DNA of 64,000 nucleotides from Candidatus Andeanibacterium colombiense (GTDB lineage Bacteria; Pseudomonadota; Alphaproteobacteria; Sphingomonadales; Sphingomonadaceae), in assembly GCA_029202985.1 (NCBI GenBank), contig CP119316.1, positions 2,604,001-2,668,000 on the forward strand, written 5' to 3'. The position numbers and the translations under genes are program-made. Shown here piece by piece: positions 7,608 to 16,263 of this stretch (positions are counted from its first letter, which is position 1; each line of letters begins with the position of its first letter). The notes below the pieces were generated by a model. It was not told the DNA's origin. It saw only the letters and a program-made list of their open reading frames with translations, and made no database searches.

Positions 7608-9719
7608 CTAGAAGGTCTTCTTCACGCCGATCCGCACCTGCCGCGGTTCGACGATGCGGCTGTTGAGATCCTCCACTCCGTCGACCGGCTCGCCGGGGAA
7701 ACGGGTGGCGTAGTAATAATCGATGTCGTGATCTTTCGAATTGAGCGCGTTGAGCAGTTCGCCGTAGATCTCGAAGCCCTTGAGGCTGGTCGGGGTCCAA
7801 GCTGCGCGGAGGTTGACCGTCTTGGCCGAATCGCCGCGCTGCGAATTGTCCTCGATCAGCGCGTGCGGCCCGAGATAGCGGAAGCGCACCGCTGCGTTCC
7901 ATTCGGGGAACAGCGCCGAGATGCCGAGTTCGCCCGAGCTTTCGAGCGCGCCGGGGACGTAGTTCTCGCCGTCCGGCAGATCGGTGTAACGCGCCTTGGA
8001 ACCGGTCCACACGCCGTCGATCGCCAGCCAGTGGTTTGGCTTGTAGAAGGCGGTGATCTCATAGCCGTGGCGCTTGGCCGGGCCGCTCGGCTCCACCGCG
8101 CCGCTGTCGCCGACATAGATCAGCTCGCTGTCGATGCCGCTCCACCAGTAGACCCCGGTCAGGATCAACCCGCCCTTTTCGATCCGGACGCCGGTTTCCT
8201 TCATCGTGCCCTTGATCAGGCCGGGCGAAGGGCTGTCCGGATTGGTCACGCCGCGGGCGTCGTTCGAATGGAAGCCCTGGCCCCAGTTCGCATAGAGCGC
8301 GATGCCGTCGGCGATCTCGTAGTTCGCGCCGATCTTGGGCGAGGCCATCTGATCGTTGATCTTGCCGTTCCAGCCGACTTCGCCGCCGAGCTTGGTCACG
8401 TCGAAACGGTAGAAATCCCCGCGCATGCCGCCGATCAGCATCAGCCGGTCGATCGGCTTCCAGGTCGCTTCGGCGTAGATGCCGGCGCTGGTTTCGTTCA
8501 CCTTGAACAAGGTCTTCACGTAATCGAACTGGCCGTCGATCGTGTGATCGAGCCCGACCGGATCGATCCAGTCCTGCCGCAGCTCGGTCCCGAGCTGGAG
8601 CGAGAGCGTGTCGCTCAGCGTGATGTTGCGCTGGATGCGGCCGCCCGCGCCCCACATTTTCTCGTACTGGCGGATCTCGTCGCCATTGACCGGATCTTCG
8701 AGATAGAAGGTGAAGTTAGACAGCAGGCTCCAGTTGTAATGCTGGGCCCAGGCGGTGATCTTCCAGTCGTCGTCCTCGTAATTGACGGTGAGCATCTCCC
8801 GCTCGGTGCGGCCGTTGAGATAGGGGTCGAGCGAGCAATAGGCATCCGCGCATAGCGGGGTGCCGATCACGCGATTGGGGGTCTGCTCGGTCGGCTGCCA
8901 GGTGGCCTTGAAGCCCTGGAGCGAGATCTTGAACTCGCCCTTGCCGAGCGGGACCGAGTATTTGATCAGGCCTGAATAACCCTTGTAATCCTCGGGCAGT
9001 TCCCACGGGCCATCGTTGAACTTGGCCTGGCCGGCGATCAATATATCGCCGTCGCCGACCGTGAACGACCCACCGGCGACGACCCGGCGATAGCCGTAGC
9101 TGCCGCCTTCGACCGCGATGAACGGGGCCATCTTGTCTCGGGTGGTGATGTTGCTCGAGCCGACGAAGCTGAAGTCGCCGGACGAGGCGCGGTAGGGGCC
9201 CTTGCGGTAGTCGACCCGCTGGACGATCTCGGGGATCAGCCCGTTGACGTCGAGATAGCCTTGGCCGTGGCCGTGGGTGCGGAAGTTCATCGGCATGTCG
9301 TCGACATACAGCGCGAAGTCGGTGCCGTGATCGAGGTTGAAGCCGCGCAGGAAGTACTGGTTGGCCTTGCCGCCGCCGGAATGCTGGGTCGCGATCAGGC
9401 CGGGGGTCGCTTCGAGCAGTTCGCCGGGGCGCAGCAGCGGGCGAATGTCGATGTCGGCGCCGGCAACCCCGCCTTCGCTCGCGGCGACCGCTTCGCCGAT
9501 GCGCTTCTCGCCGCGGCCATAGACCACGATCTGGCCGTGCCATTCGATCTTGGTGTTGTCGTTCGGATCCACCGCCTCGGCCGGCTTGTCTGCAGGCTCG
9601 GCCGCGGCATCGGAAGCAGACGCGTCAGCCGCTTCGGCGAAGGCCGGTGCGGCAAGCGAGATGGCGAGGGTTGCGGCGCCGGCGAGAAATGCTGACCGGG
9701 CAGGAAAGGGGTTGCGCAA
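7608..9719 (-). CDS. TonB-dependent outer-membrane receptor
   Basis: About 703 residues from TTG 9719, chosen because it opens a good signal peptide ('MRNPFPARSAFLAG' to 'APAFA'). The frame stays open to another TTG at 9785 (725 residues), but that start abuts a regulatory motif. The plug domain shows 'LLRPGELLEATPGLIATQ', 'NQYFLRGFNLDHGTDFALYVDDMP' in part and 'VQRVDYRKGPYRASSGDFS'. The barrel ends with '...VRIGVKKTF', the terminal Phe of TonB receptors. The substrate is unknown; receptors of this type in sphingomonads import ferric chelates, saccharides or aromatic compounds. It is divergent from a membrane-bound winged-helix regulator (start 9844), which suggests local sensing. It has its own terminator. 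Confidence 0.88.
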   Translation of the reverse strand: MRNPFPARSAFLAGAATLAISLAAPAFAEAADASASDAAAEPADKPAEAVDPNDNTKIEWHGQIVVYGRGEKRIGEAVAASEGGVAGADIDIRPLLRPGELLEATPGLIATQHSGGGKANQYFLRGFNLDHGTDFALYVDDMPMNFRTHGHGQGYLDVNGLIPEIVQRVDYRKGPYRASSGDFSFVGSSNITTRDKMAPFIAVEGGSYGYRRVVAGGSFTVGDGDILIAGQAKFNDGPWELPEDYKGYSGLIKYSVPLGKGEFKISLQGFKATWQPTEQTPNRVIGTPLCADAYCSLDPYLNGRTEREMLTVNYEDDDWKITAWAQHYNWSLLSNFTFYLEDPVNGDEIRQYEKMWGAGGRIQRNITLSDTLSLQLGTELRQDWIDPVGLDHTIDGQFDYVKTLFKVNETSAGIYAEATWKPIDRLMLIGGMRGDFYRFDVTKLGGEVGWNGKINDQMASPKIGANYEIADGIALYANWGQGFHSNDARGVTNPDSPSPGLIKGTMKETGVRIEKGGLILTGVYWWSGIDSELIYVGDSGAVEPSGPAKRHGYEITAFYKPNHWLAIDGVWTGSKARYTDLPDGENYVPGALESSGELGISALFPEWNAAVRFRYLGPHALIEDNSQRGDSAKTVNLRAAWTPTSLKGFEIYGELLNALNSKDHDIDYYYATRFPGEPVDGVEDLNSRIVEPRQVRIGVKKTF

Positions 9720-9785
9720 GATGTATCCAGACGAGATGAAATTGACTTCGTCCGGGGCAATCGCGAGGATGCCTCGCCAATCCAA

Positions 9786-9816
9786 GTTATTTACGGTAAA
9801 CCTGCGTTACATCGCG
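9786..9816 (-). promoter_or_regulatory. Reduced copy of the GTAAC/TTACCGTAA motif upstream of the TonB receptor
   Basis: Read on the minus strand: GTAAC, then GCGAT, then GTAAC, a short spacer, and TTTACCGTAAATAACTTGG. The core TTACCGTAAaTAACTT matches ATTACSGTAATTwACTT found before the siderophore genes. Here the GTAAC elements are direct repeats rather than an inverted pair. It lies in the divergent region between receptor and regulator. Confidence 0.5.
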
Positions 9817-9843
9817 TTACATCGCGCATTTCCAAGGATTTCA

Positions 9844-11073
9844 ATGAACGAGGATACGCCTGACGTCGTCACTTCCCATGCCGCATTTGCGGAGGAGGTC
9901 GCGCGCGTGAAGGAGAGCGGTGTGCTGGGCGAGGGCGGGCGGCTGGCGGAGCTGTTCAACTTTCTGGCCGCACGCGGCGGCGGCGCCGATGCCGCATCGC
10001 AGGCTGAGATCGCCGAGACCGTGTTCGGCCAGGCCGCGAGCGAGAGCGACGATGCGACGGTACGCGTCTATATTCACCGCCTGCGCAAGCGCCTCGACGA
10101 CTATTACGCGGGGAACGGCGAAGGGCTTGGCGACAGCGGCGGCGGCAGGCTGACGATCCCGGCTGGAGCCTATGCGCTGCGCTTCATCCCCTCCGCGGCG
10201 GAATTGCCCGGGGCGAGCGCCGCCGCGCTGCGGGGACGGTGGACCCAGTACCTGCTGCCGGTGATGTTGGTGCTGCTGGTCGTCGCCGCGTTCTTCGCCG
10301 GGCGCTTCGGCGATCCGGACACCGCGCCGGTCAATCCGGTGTGGGAGCCGTTCCTCAAGTCCGATCGCCCGATCGTGGTCGTGGTCGGCGACTATTACAT
10401 CTATGGCGACATCGATCCGATGGACCCGGAGAACGGCCGCCTGATCCGCGACTTCAACATCAATTCGAAGACCGACCTTGCCAGGGCGCAGGAATCGAAC
10501 CCCAAACGCTACGGCATGGCCGAGGATATGGGGCTTAATTATCTGCCGATGTCGTCGTCATACGGGCTTGCCGAGCTGATGCCGATCCTCAGCCAGCACG
10601 GCAAGAAGGTCACGGTGATGCCCGCCTCGCAAGTCACCAGCGACACCTTCCGCACCAACAACATCGTCTATATCGGGCTGATGAGCGGGATGGGGTTGCT
10701 GGAAGACGTGAACTTCATGAGTTCGGACTTCATGGTCGGCGAAAGCTACGACCAGCTGATCGATCTCAAGAGCAACCGGAAGTACACCAGCCAGGAAGCG
10801 CTCAATCTCGCGACCCCGCAATATTACCACGATTACGGCTATTTTTCGGAGTTCCGCGAACCGGGTGGCGCGTTGGTGGCTGTGGTCGCGGGCGCGCGGG
10901 ATACGGGTCTGAGAGGCCTGGCGCCGATCATGTCCGCGAGAGCCTTGCCCGACCAGCTCGACCAGCTCGCGCATGTCTCGGGCGACCACGGGTTCGAAGT
11001 GCTGTTCGAGATCACCGGCCAGCAGGGGGCCGACCTGTCGGAAAAGCTGGTCGAGGCGCGCAAGCGGCCCTGA
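9844..11073 (+). CDS. Membrane-anchored winged-helix regulator (ToxR/CadC-like architecture)
   Basis: 409 residues from ATG 9844. Residues about 15-115 form an OmpR/PhoB-type winged helix: 'TVRVYIHRLRKRLDDYY' is the recognition-helix and wing region, closing with 'LTIPAGAYALRF'. A single transmembrane helix follows ('YLLPVMLVLLVVAAFF', about residues 132-150). The remaining roughly 255 residues would lie in the periplasm and match no domain I recognise; they contain 'PIVVVVGDYYIYGD' and 'KKVTVMPASQVTSD', like an alpha/beta domain. This is a one-step transmembrane sensor-regulator. Its divergent pairing with a TonB receptor suggests it controls that gene. It is not an anti-sigma FecR-type system. 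Confidence 0.75.
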   Translation: MNEDTPDVVTSHAAFAEEVARVKESGVLGEGGRLAELFNFLAARGGGADAASQAEIAETVFGQAASESDDATVRVYIHRLRKRLDDYYAGNGEGLGDSGGGRLTIPAGAYALRFIPSAAELPGASAAALRGRWTQYLLPVMLVLLVVAAFFAGRFGDPDTAPVNPVWEPFLKSDRPIVVVVGDYYIYGDIDPMDPENGRLIRDFNINSKTDLARAQESNPKRYGMAEDMGLNYLPMSSSYGLAELMPILSQHGKKVTVMPASQVTSDTFRTNNIVYIGLMSGMGLLEDVNFMSSDFMVGESYDQLIDLKSNRKYTSQEALNLATPQYYHDYGYFSEFREPGGALVAVVAGARDTGLRGLAPIMSARALPDQLDQLAHVSGDHGFEVLFEITGQQGADLSEKLVEARKRP

Positions 11074-11107
11074 TCGTCCGCGCATGCGCGGGGACTCGAC
11101 CGTACGA

Positions 11108-11857
11108 TCAGTTCGTTTCCAGCAGTCCGGCGGTCCGCTGCAGCAGATCCATCGCGCGTTGCGCCAGCGCCGGGGAATAACGGACCTTGGGGATCGCGAC
11201 CGATAGTGCGCCGACCACCTCGCCGTCGATCGTCACCACCCGGCCAATGCTGTTGATGCCGAGGCTGCGCTCCTCGTCGGTTTGGGCGAAACCGGTCCGG
11301 CGCGCCTCCGCGATCTGCTTGCGCAATTTGGTCTCCGAGGTGACCGTGGCCGGGGTGTAGCGCTCGAAACTCGCCTCGGCGAAATAGCGCTCCAGCTCCG
11401 CCTCGTCCAACGTCGCCAGCAACGCCTTGCCCGAAGCGAGCGCGTGGAGCGGCAGGCGGGTGCCGGTCTCGACCGCATAGCGCAGTGCCTGGTCGCTGCT
11501 TTCGGTCGCGATCGGTTCGGCTTCCCAGCCGTGACGAATCCAGAAGCTCGCGGTCTCGTTGAGCTGGAGCCTCAAGGTCCGCACCAGCGGCGCGACCCGG
11601 TCGGCCAGCGAGAAGCTGCCGTTCTTCGCTTGCAGCCGTTCCAGCCCGGCACCCGGCGTATAGCGGCGCCCATCGCGCTGGAGATAGGTTCGCTCGGCCA
11701 GGGTCGAGAGCAAATAGCTGAGGCTCGACACTGGAATGCCGAGCGCGTTGGAGATCTCCTGCGCGACCAGTGGGCGCCCGGCGGCCACGACATACTCGAT
11801 GATATCGAGCGTGCGCGTGGCCGATTTGACGCTGCTGGATTGCGTGTCGATCCCCAT
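11108..11857 (-). CDS. IclR-family transcriptional regulator
   Basis: 249 residues from ATG 11857. The N-terminal winged helix-turn-helix is visible in 'SATRTLDIIEYVVAA' and 'AQEISNALGIPVSSLSYLL', followed by the IclR effector domain ('TGTRLPLHALASGKALLA', 'RRTGFAQTDEERSLGINSIG', 'VGALSVAIPKVRYS'). The 'LHALASGKALLA' and 'GINSIG' blocks are family hallmarks. It lies 8 bp behind the MetE-like gene in the same direction, so the two are one transcript. IclR proteins bind small carboxylic or aromatic acids and commonly regulate their own operon; a palindrome upstream of the MetE-like gene is a candidate site. Confidence 0.88.
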   Translation of the reverse strand: MGIDTQSSSVKSATRTLDIIEYVVAAGRPLVAQEISNALGIPVSSLSYLLSTLAERTYLQRDGRRYTPGAGLERLQAKNGSFSLADRVAPLVRTLRLQLNETASFWIRHGWEAEPIATESSDQALRYAVETGTRLPLHALASGKALLATLDEAELERYFAEASFERYTPATVTSETKLRKQIAEARRTGFAQTDEERSLGINSIGRVVTIDGEVVGALSVAIPKVRYSPALAQRAMDLLQRTAGLLETN

Positions 11858-11865
11858 TCCGCCCC

Positions 11866-12990
11866 CTATCCGATCCGCGCTTCGGCGATGTCGGCGCCTT
11901 CGCGCAAGGCGGCGAGCTTCTTCCACGCGACCAGCGGGTCGATCTTCCCGTAACCGGCGAAGGTCCCGAAGCCGCAGTCGCTCGATGCGACCACCCGATC
12001 CTTGCCGACGAAACCCGCGAAGCGCTCGATCCGCTGTGCGATCAGTTCGGCGGTTTCGAGATAGTTCGAACAGGAATCGATCAGCCCGGGGGCGAGGATC
12101 TTGTCGGCGGTGTCGGCGGCCTTCCAAACCACCCATTCATGCTCGTGGCGCGGGTTGGCGGCTTCGAACAGGATCGTCTGCGGCCGCGCGGAGAGCACGA
12201 TGTCGATGATTCGCTCGAGCGGGATGTCGAAATCGTGCGGGCCTTCGTAATTGCCCCAGCACACATGCATGCGCAATTTCTCGGGCGGGATGTTCGCGGT
12301 CGCCGCGTTGAGCGCCTCGACATTGGCCGCGGCGATCTTGAGGAATTCCGCCTCGCTCAGATCCTGGTAGCCGGTGTGGCGGCTCATCGCGAGGTCCGGG
12401 CAATCGAGCTGGAGGTCGAAGCCGGCCTCCACGATCGCCTCGTATTCGGGCCGCATCGCTTCGACCAGATCGGCCAGATAGGCTTCGTGGCTCGGATAAT
12501 ACTGATTCGGCTGGAACGCGGTGATCAGGCCGGGCGAAGCCGAATTGAGGAATCCGCGCGTGCCGTTGCCATGCTTGTCCAGCGCCGCGGCGAAGCGGCG
12601 GATATCGTCGTGCAGCGGCTGCAGATTGACCAGCCGGATCGGCGCGATCGCGCTGGCGCGGGTGAATTCCTGCGCGCCCATGATATGGCTGAGCTTCTGC
12701 GCCAGTTCGGGCACCTGCGCCAGATCGAGTGCAGGCTTGCGCGGGCTGTTGCCGCCGAAGCCTTCGAGGCGTTCGATGATGTAGGTCGAATAGCCGACCT
12801 TGCCCAATTCGCCGTCGCTGACGATCGAGACGCCGGCCGCAACCTGGTGCGCCACCGCCTCGTCCACCGCGGCCTGCACCACCCGGTCGAACTCGGCGTC
12901 GTCGTAAGCCTCCCCGTGATCGCGCGCGAGCAACAGCGGCACGAGTTCAGGCCCGCGCGGCAGACTGCCGACATGCGTGGTATCGATCAA
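11866..12990 (-). CDS. MetE C-terminal-domain-like zinc methyltransferase (cobalamin-independent methionine synthase family)
   Basis: 374 residues from TTG 12990, a start supported by GGGGGA about 7 bp upstream. It corresponds to the catalytic barrel of cobalamin-independent methionine synthase alone, without the N-terminal MetE domain. Candidate zinc ligands are the His and Cys of 'LRMHVCWGNY', the Glu of 'ILFEAANPRHEHEW' and the Cys of 'VVASSDCGFGTF'. Relatives transfer methyl or alkyl groups to thiols (methionine synthase core proteins, epoxyalkane:coenzyme M transferase). In a locus with LigM-like and IclR proteins it may accept or donate methyl groups in aromatic O-demethylation, or modify a thiol cofactor; this is inference. 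Transcribed with the IclR gene. Confidence 0.8.
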   Translation of the reverse strand: MIDTTHVGSLPRGPELVPLLLARDHGEAYDDAEFDRVVQAAVDEAVAHQVAAGVSIVSDGELGKVGYSTYIIERLEGFGGNSPRKPALDLAQVPELAQKLSHIMGAQEFTRASAIAPIRLVNLQPLHDDIRRFAAALDKHGNGTRGFLNSASPGLITAFQPNQYYPSHEAYLADLVEAMRPEYEAIVEAGFDLQLDCPDLAMSRHTGYQDLSEAEFLKIAAANVEALNAATANIPPEKLRMHVCWGNYEGPHDFDIPLERIIDIVLSARPQTILFEAANPRHEHEWVVWKAADTADKILAPGLIDSCSNYLETAELIAQRIERFAGFVGKDRVVASSDCGFGTFAGYGKIDPLVAWKKLAALREGADIAEARIG

Positions 12991-13021
12991 AATACATTCC
13001 CCCTAAGCTGGAGGCGAGTGT

Positions 13022-13039
13022 ATTTCATATATGCGAAAT
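13022..13039. promoter_or_regulatory. Candidate IclR operator
   Basis: ATTTCATATATGCGAAAT: ATTTC and GAAAT arms around CATATATG, located 32 bp upstream of the TTG start of the MetE-like gene. IclR-family sites are typically short AT-rich palindromes of this kind. Assignment rests on position and symmetry only. Confidence 0.45.
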
Positions 13040-13111
13040 CAACGCAAGTGTGAATGGCCCCGGCGTCGCCAAGCGACATGGAGCCCCCGCCTGCACGGGG
13101 CTCCCGTCGCC

Positions 13112-14122
13112 CTACTTGCCCCAACCGGTCGGTGAATTGAGCGGAGCCTGGAAACCCATCGCCTCTATCTCGTGGACCTTTCCATCAGCGCCGATCTTGA
13201 AGATATGCGCGGCCGGCAGGTCGAACGGATCGAACTTCATCTGCTTGTCGTGGGTGTATTCGATCTTGGTCCCGTCCAGCGCGGTCACCTCATAAGGTGG
13301 GAAATCCATCGGGTGGTGGAAATGCGACAGGCCCATCACCAGCCCGGTGACCGGATCGGCCGCGAACACCCGGCGGTTGTCGATCTTGCCGATGTAGGTC
13401 ATCACCTTCGACGAAAGCTGGCCGGCGCAATCATGCGCGATCGGGTGCGGTTGGGGCCCGTTGGGGCCGGGGCCGGCCTTCGGCCCGGCGGTGACCATGC
13501 CGTTCTCGTGCCGCTCGCAATCGGCGGCGAAAGGCATTTTGGTACCGTCATTGTCGTCGAGCGCGTCGTAATAGCTCGCGCCGATCTTCAGCAGATCGGC
13601 TTCGCTCTTGCGGTTGGCCTCGGGCACTTCGGCGAGCAGGCCGGGGCGCACCGCCTGGAGATTGGCGATCTGGGATTTGCCCATCGGGGTCGCGGTGTCG
13701 ATCAGCGCATAAAGATGTTCCGCCTCGGCGATGCTGCCCTTCGCATCGAGCTTGAGCCGGATCGCGACGATCGTTGGCTTGCCGTCCCGCTCCACCATGC
13801 CGATCCACCCGGCGGTCTCGCGCACCGGATCGGGCACATGGATCTGGAACTGGGTCGGGCCCGAAGTCACATCGGTCCACAGGCCTTCGCCGGCCTTGAT
13901 CGGCTTCAGATCCTCGACGATCTTGACCTCGTCCGACAGCGGCACGCCGGTCGTGCCGTGCTTGGCGAAGCTGGCGACGTAATTGTCGGTCAGCTCGATC
14001 AGGCAATCGCGGTCGCAGACCGGCTTGGCCTCCGTAGCGGCGCCCGTACTGCCCGCCTGGTTGCAGGCCGCCAGCGCAAGCGACAGGCCGATTCCGGCCA
14101 ACGACTTCGTTCTGATTTCCAT
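13112..14122 (-). CDS. Lipoprotein related to the cytoplasmic protein at 26601-27488; unknown function
   Basis: 336 residues from ATG 14122, with GGGAGAGACGACC before it. A lipobox ('LALAAC') predicts a lipoprotein. The rest aligns by eye with the 295-residue protein at 26601-27488: 'GEGLWTDVT' versus 'GDGLWNTVT', 'LDDNDGTKMPFAADCERHENG' in part versus 'IERNDGTIRTRFWPECNRVENG' in part, and both end in 'SPTGW'/'SPWDA'-like segments. The order of elements suggests a SnoaL/NTF2-like module repeated or extended. I know no characterised member. It lies 29 bp downstream of a SnoaL-like gene in the same direction, so they are probably one operon. Confidence 0.72.
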   Translation of the reverse strand: MEIRTKSLAGIGLSLALAACNQAGSTGAATEAKPVCDRDCLIELTDNYVASFAKHGTTGVPLSDEVKIVEDLKPIKAGEGLWTDVTSGPTQFQIHVPDPVRETAGWIGMVERDGKPTIVAIRLKLDAKGSIAEAEHLYALIDTATPMGKSQIANLQAVRPGLLAEVPEANRKSEADLLKIGASYYDALDDNDGTKMPFAADCERHENGMVTAGPKAGPGPNGPQPHPIAHDCAGQLSSKVMTYIGKIDNRRVFAADPVTGLVMGLSHFHHPMDFPPYEVTALDGTKIEYTHDKQMKFDPFDLPAAHIFKIGADGKVHEIEAMGFQAPLNSPTGWGK

Positions 14123-14151
14123 GGTCGTCTCTCCCAAGCCGACCCGCGCTT

Positions 14152-14544
14152 CTAGACGAGCGCGCAGCCGACGCTTTCGATCTTACCATCCTTCAGGTGA
14201 TAGTGAATATACTGCCGCATCTCCTGCACTTCGCCGAGTGCGATCGGGAAGAACTGCGGCATGCCGCGTTCGGTCAGAATCTCGGGAGTCAGGTCCTTGA
14301 TCCCTTCGACCCGCACGATCCCCTCTACCGCCGCAAGCTCGTCCGACCCGGCGAAGCGCTCGATCGTCACCGTCTCCTTCACATATTGGTGCAGGAAACC
14401 GTAGAATTCCTTGAGCTGGTCGCGGGTGGTGATCTCGATTCCGAAGAAGGCCATCTTCGGCTTCTCGGCATAGAAGTCGAACACCGTGTCGTAATCGCGC
14501 GCGTTGAAGGCGGCGGCGTAACGTTCGTAATCCTCGCGGGTCAT
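14152..14544 (-). CDS. SnoaL/NTF2-like small protein
   Basis: 130 residues from ATG 14544 with GGAGAGGAGATACG upstream. The sequence 'YERYAAAFNARDYDTVFDFYAE' gives the opening helices of the cone-shaped NTF2 fold, and the end 'QYIHYHLKDGKIESV' is the terminal strand seen in SnoaL-type proteins. Family members are polyketide cyclases, steroid isomerases, dehydratases or ring-hydroxylase beta subunits; none can be assigned here. It heads a minus-strand pair with the lipoprotein gene and diverges from the GMC oxidoreductase across an 84-bp region that carries a perfect 12-bp palindrome. Confidence 0.8.
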   Translation of the reverse strand: MTREDYERYAAAFNARDYDTVFDFYAEKPKMAFFGIEITTRDQLKEFYGFLHQYVKETVTIERFAGSDELAAVEGIVRVEGIKDLTPEILTERGMPQFFPIALGEVQEMRQYIHYHLKDGKIESVGCALV

Positions 14545-14586
14545 GTCGTATCTCCTCTCCCCGACTGTGCAGGTTGCGCTGCATTG

Positions 14587-14598
14587 TAACGATCGTTA
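14587..14598. promoter_or_regulatory. Palindromic operator TAACGATCGTTA
   Basis: Perfect 12-bp palindrome in the divergent region between the SnoaL-like gene (start 14544) and the GMC gene (start 14629). It has the form TAAC-N4-GTTA shared with sites at 22552, 27579 and 32453, and with a 3-bp-spaced variant at 19957. A TetR- or MarR-type repressor site is likely. Confidence 0.6.
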
Positions 14599-14628
14599 GA
14601 AAGCCGGCAAGGGATGAGGAAATTGCAC

Positions 14629-16263
14629 ATGGCCGAAACCGGCGCTGAATTCGATTACATCGTCGTGGGTGCGGGCAGCGCGGGCTGCGTCGTCGCCGCA
14701 CGGCTGAGCGAAGACCCCAAGGTCCGCGTATTGCTGCTCGAAGCCGGGGGCGACGATACGCACCTCTATCTGAAGATGCCGCTCGCCTTCCTCAAGGCGA
14801 TGCCCGATCCGCGGTTCAACTGGACCTACTGGACCGAGGAAGAGCCGAATCTGGGCGGGCGCAAGATGCCGCTGCCGCGCGGGCGCGTGATGGGGGGCTC
14901 GGGCTCGATCAACGGCATGTTCGCGATGCGCGGCCACCCGCTCGATTACGATCAGTGGGCGCAGATGGGCGCGCGGGGCTGGTCCTATGCCGATGTGCTG
15001 CCGTATTTCAAAAAGAGCGAGGACAGCTGGCGCGGCGAAGGCACCTATCACGGCAAGGGCGGTCCGGTGCAGGTGCGCCCGATCGATTCGCCGTTCCTGT
15101 TGCACGAACCGATGATGGAGACCGCCAAGGCCGCGGGCTTCGACACGACCGACGATCTCGCCGGCGCGCATCCCGAAGGCTTCGCGCGCGGCGAGCAGAC
15201 GGTCGACAGCAAGGGCCACCGGGTCAGCGCGGCGACCGCCTATCTGAACCCCGCCAAGGGCCGCCGGAACCTCGACATCCGCTCGGGCGCGCTGGTTCAC
15301 AAGGTCGTGTTCGAAGGCAAGCGCGCGATCGGGGTCGAGGTGGATCTCGGCGACGGCCCGCGAGTGGTCCGCGCGAACCGCGAGGTGATTCTCTCGGGCG
15401 GGGCCTATAATTCGCCGCACCTGCTGATGCTCTCGGGCGTCGGCCCGGCCGGGCATCTGAAGAGCAAGGGCGTCGAAGTAGTCCACGACAGCGCCGGCGT
15501 CGGGCGCAATCTGCAGGAACATCCCTGCGCGATGCTGGAGTTCAACGCGAAGGATCAGGTGACCTTCCTGAACCAGCTGCGGTGGGACAAGATCGCGCTC
15601 AATTCGCTGCGCTGGGCGCTGACCGGCAAGGGTCCGATGGCGACGCAGGTGAACAGCTGCAACGTGATCATCCGCACCGCCGAGCATCTCGACCGGCCCG
15701 ATCTGCAGATCATGGTCAATCCGATCCGCTTCGATGCGCAGCCGTGGTTCCCCGGGATCAAGAAGGTGCAGGAGCATGTGTTCTGGGCCGGCATCGTCCA
15801 GCTCCATCCGGAAAGCCGCGGCTGGGTCGAACTGAAGTCGAACGATCCGCGCGAAGTCGCCTCGGTCACGTTGAACATCCTCGACACTGAAGGCGACCGC
15901 GAGCAGATGCGCCGTGCGTTCCGCACCACCCGCAAGATCTATAACACCGCACCGATGGCCGATTATATCGTCAGCGAGCGGACCCCCGGCACGCAGGTCC
16001 AGAGCGACGACGAGCTCGACGCCTTCATCCGCGCGAGCTGCTATGTCGCGCAGCATCCGACCAGCACCTGCGCGATGGGCATGGGCGAACGCTCGGTGGT
16101 TGATAGCGAACTCAAGGTGATCGGGGTCGAAGGGCTGCGGATCGTCGATTGCTCGGTGATGCCGACCGTGCCCGGCGGCAACACCAATCTGCCGGTGATC
16201 ATGCTGGCGGAGAAAGCCGCCGACATCATCAAGGGCCGCAGCCTGCCGCGGGCCGAAGTATGA
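14629..16263 (+). CDS. GMC-family FAD oxidoreductase (choline/alcohol dehydrogenase-like)
   Basis: 544 residues from ATG 14629. A start at 14614 is possible, but AGGA sits about 8 bp before 14629. The N-terminal Rossmann motif is 'YIVVGAGSAGCVVAARLSE'. The GMC signatures follow: 'LPRGRVMGGSGSINGM' and 'ILSGGAYNSPHLLMLSGVGP'. The C-terminal block has the active-site His in 'SCYVAQHPTSTCAMGMG' and the Asn/Gly-rich 'VPGGNTNLPVIMLAEKAAD'. Such enzymes oxidise primary alcohols (choline, polyethylene glycol, aromatic or long-chain alcohols) and pass electrons to the respiratory chain. Its stop overlaps the start of a SnoaL-like gene, and an SDR and a DUF3237 gene follow. Confidence 0.88.
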   Translation: MAETGAEFDYIVVGAGSAGCVVAARLSEDPKVRVLLLEAGGDDTHLYLKMPLAFLKAMPDPRFNWTYWTEEEPNLGGRKMPLPRGRVMGGSGSINGMFAMRGHPLDYDQWAQMGARGWSYADVLPYFKKSEDSWRGEGTYHGKGGPVQVRPIDSPFLLHEPMMETAKAAGFDTTDDLAGAHPEGFARGEQTVDSKGHRVSAATAYLNPAKGRRNLDIRSGALVHKVVFEGKRAIGVEVDLGDGPRVVRANREVILSGGAYNSPHLLMLSGVGPAGHLKSKGVEVVHDSAGVGRNLQEHPCAMLEFNAKDQVTFLNQLRWDKIALNSLRWALTGKGPMATQVNSCNVIIRTAEHLDRPDLQIMVNPIRFDAQPWFPGIKKVQEHVFWAGIVQLHPESRGWVELKSNDPREVASVTLNILDTEGDREQMRRAFRTTRKIYNTAPMADYIVSERTPGTQVQSDDELDAFIRASCYVAQHPTSTCAMGMGERSVVDSELKVIGVEGLRIVDCSVMPTVPGGNTNLPVIMLAEKAADIIKGRSLPRAEV

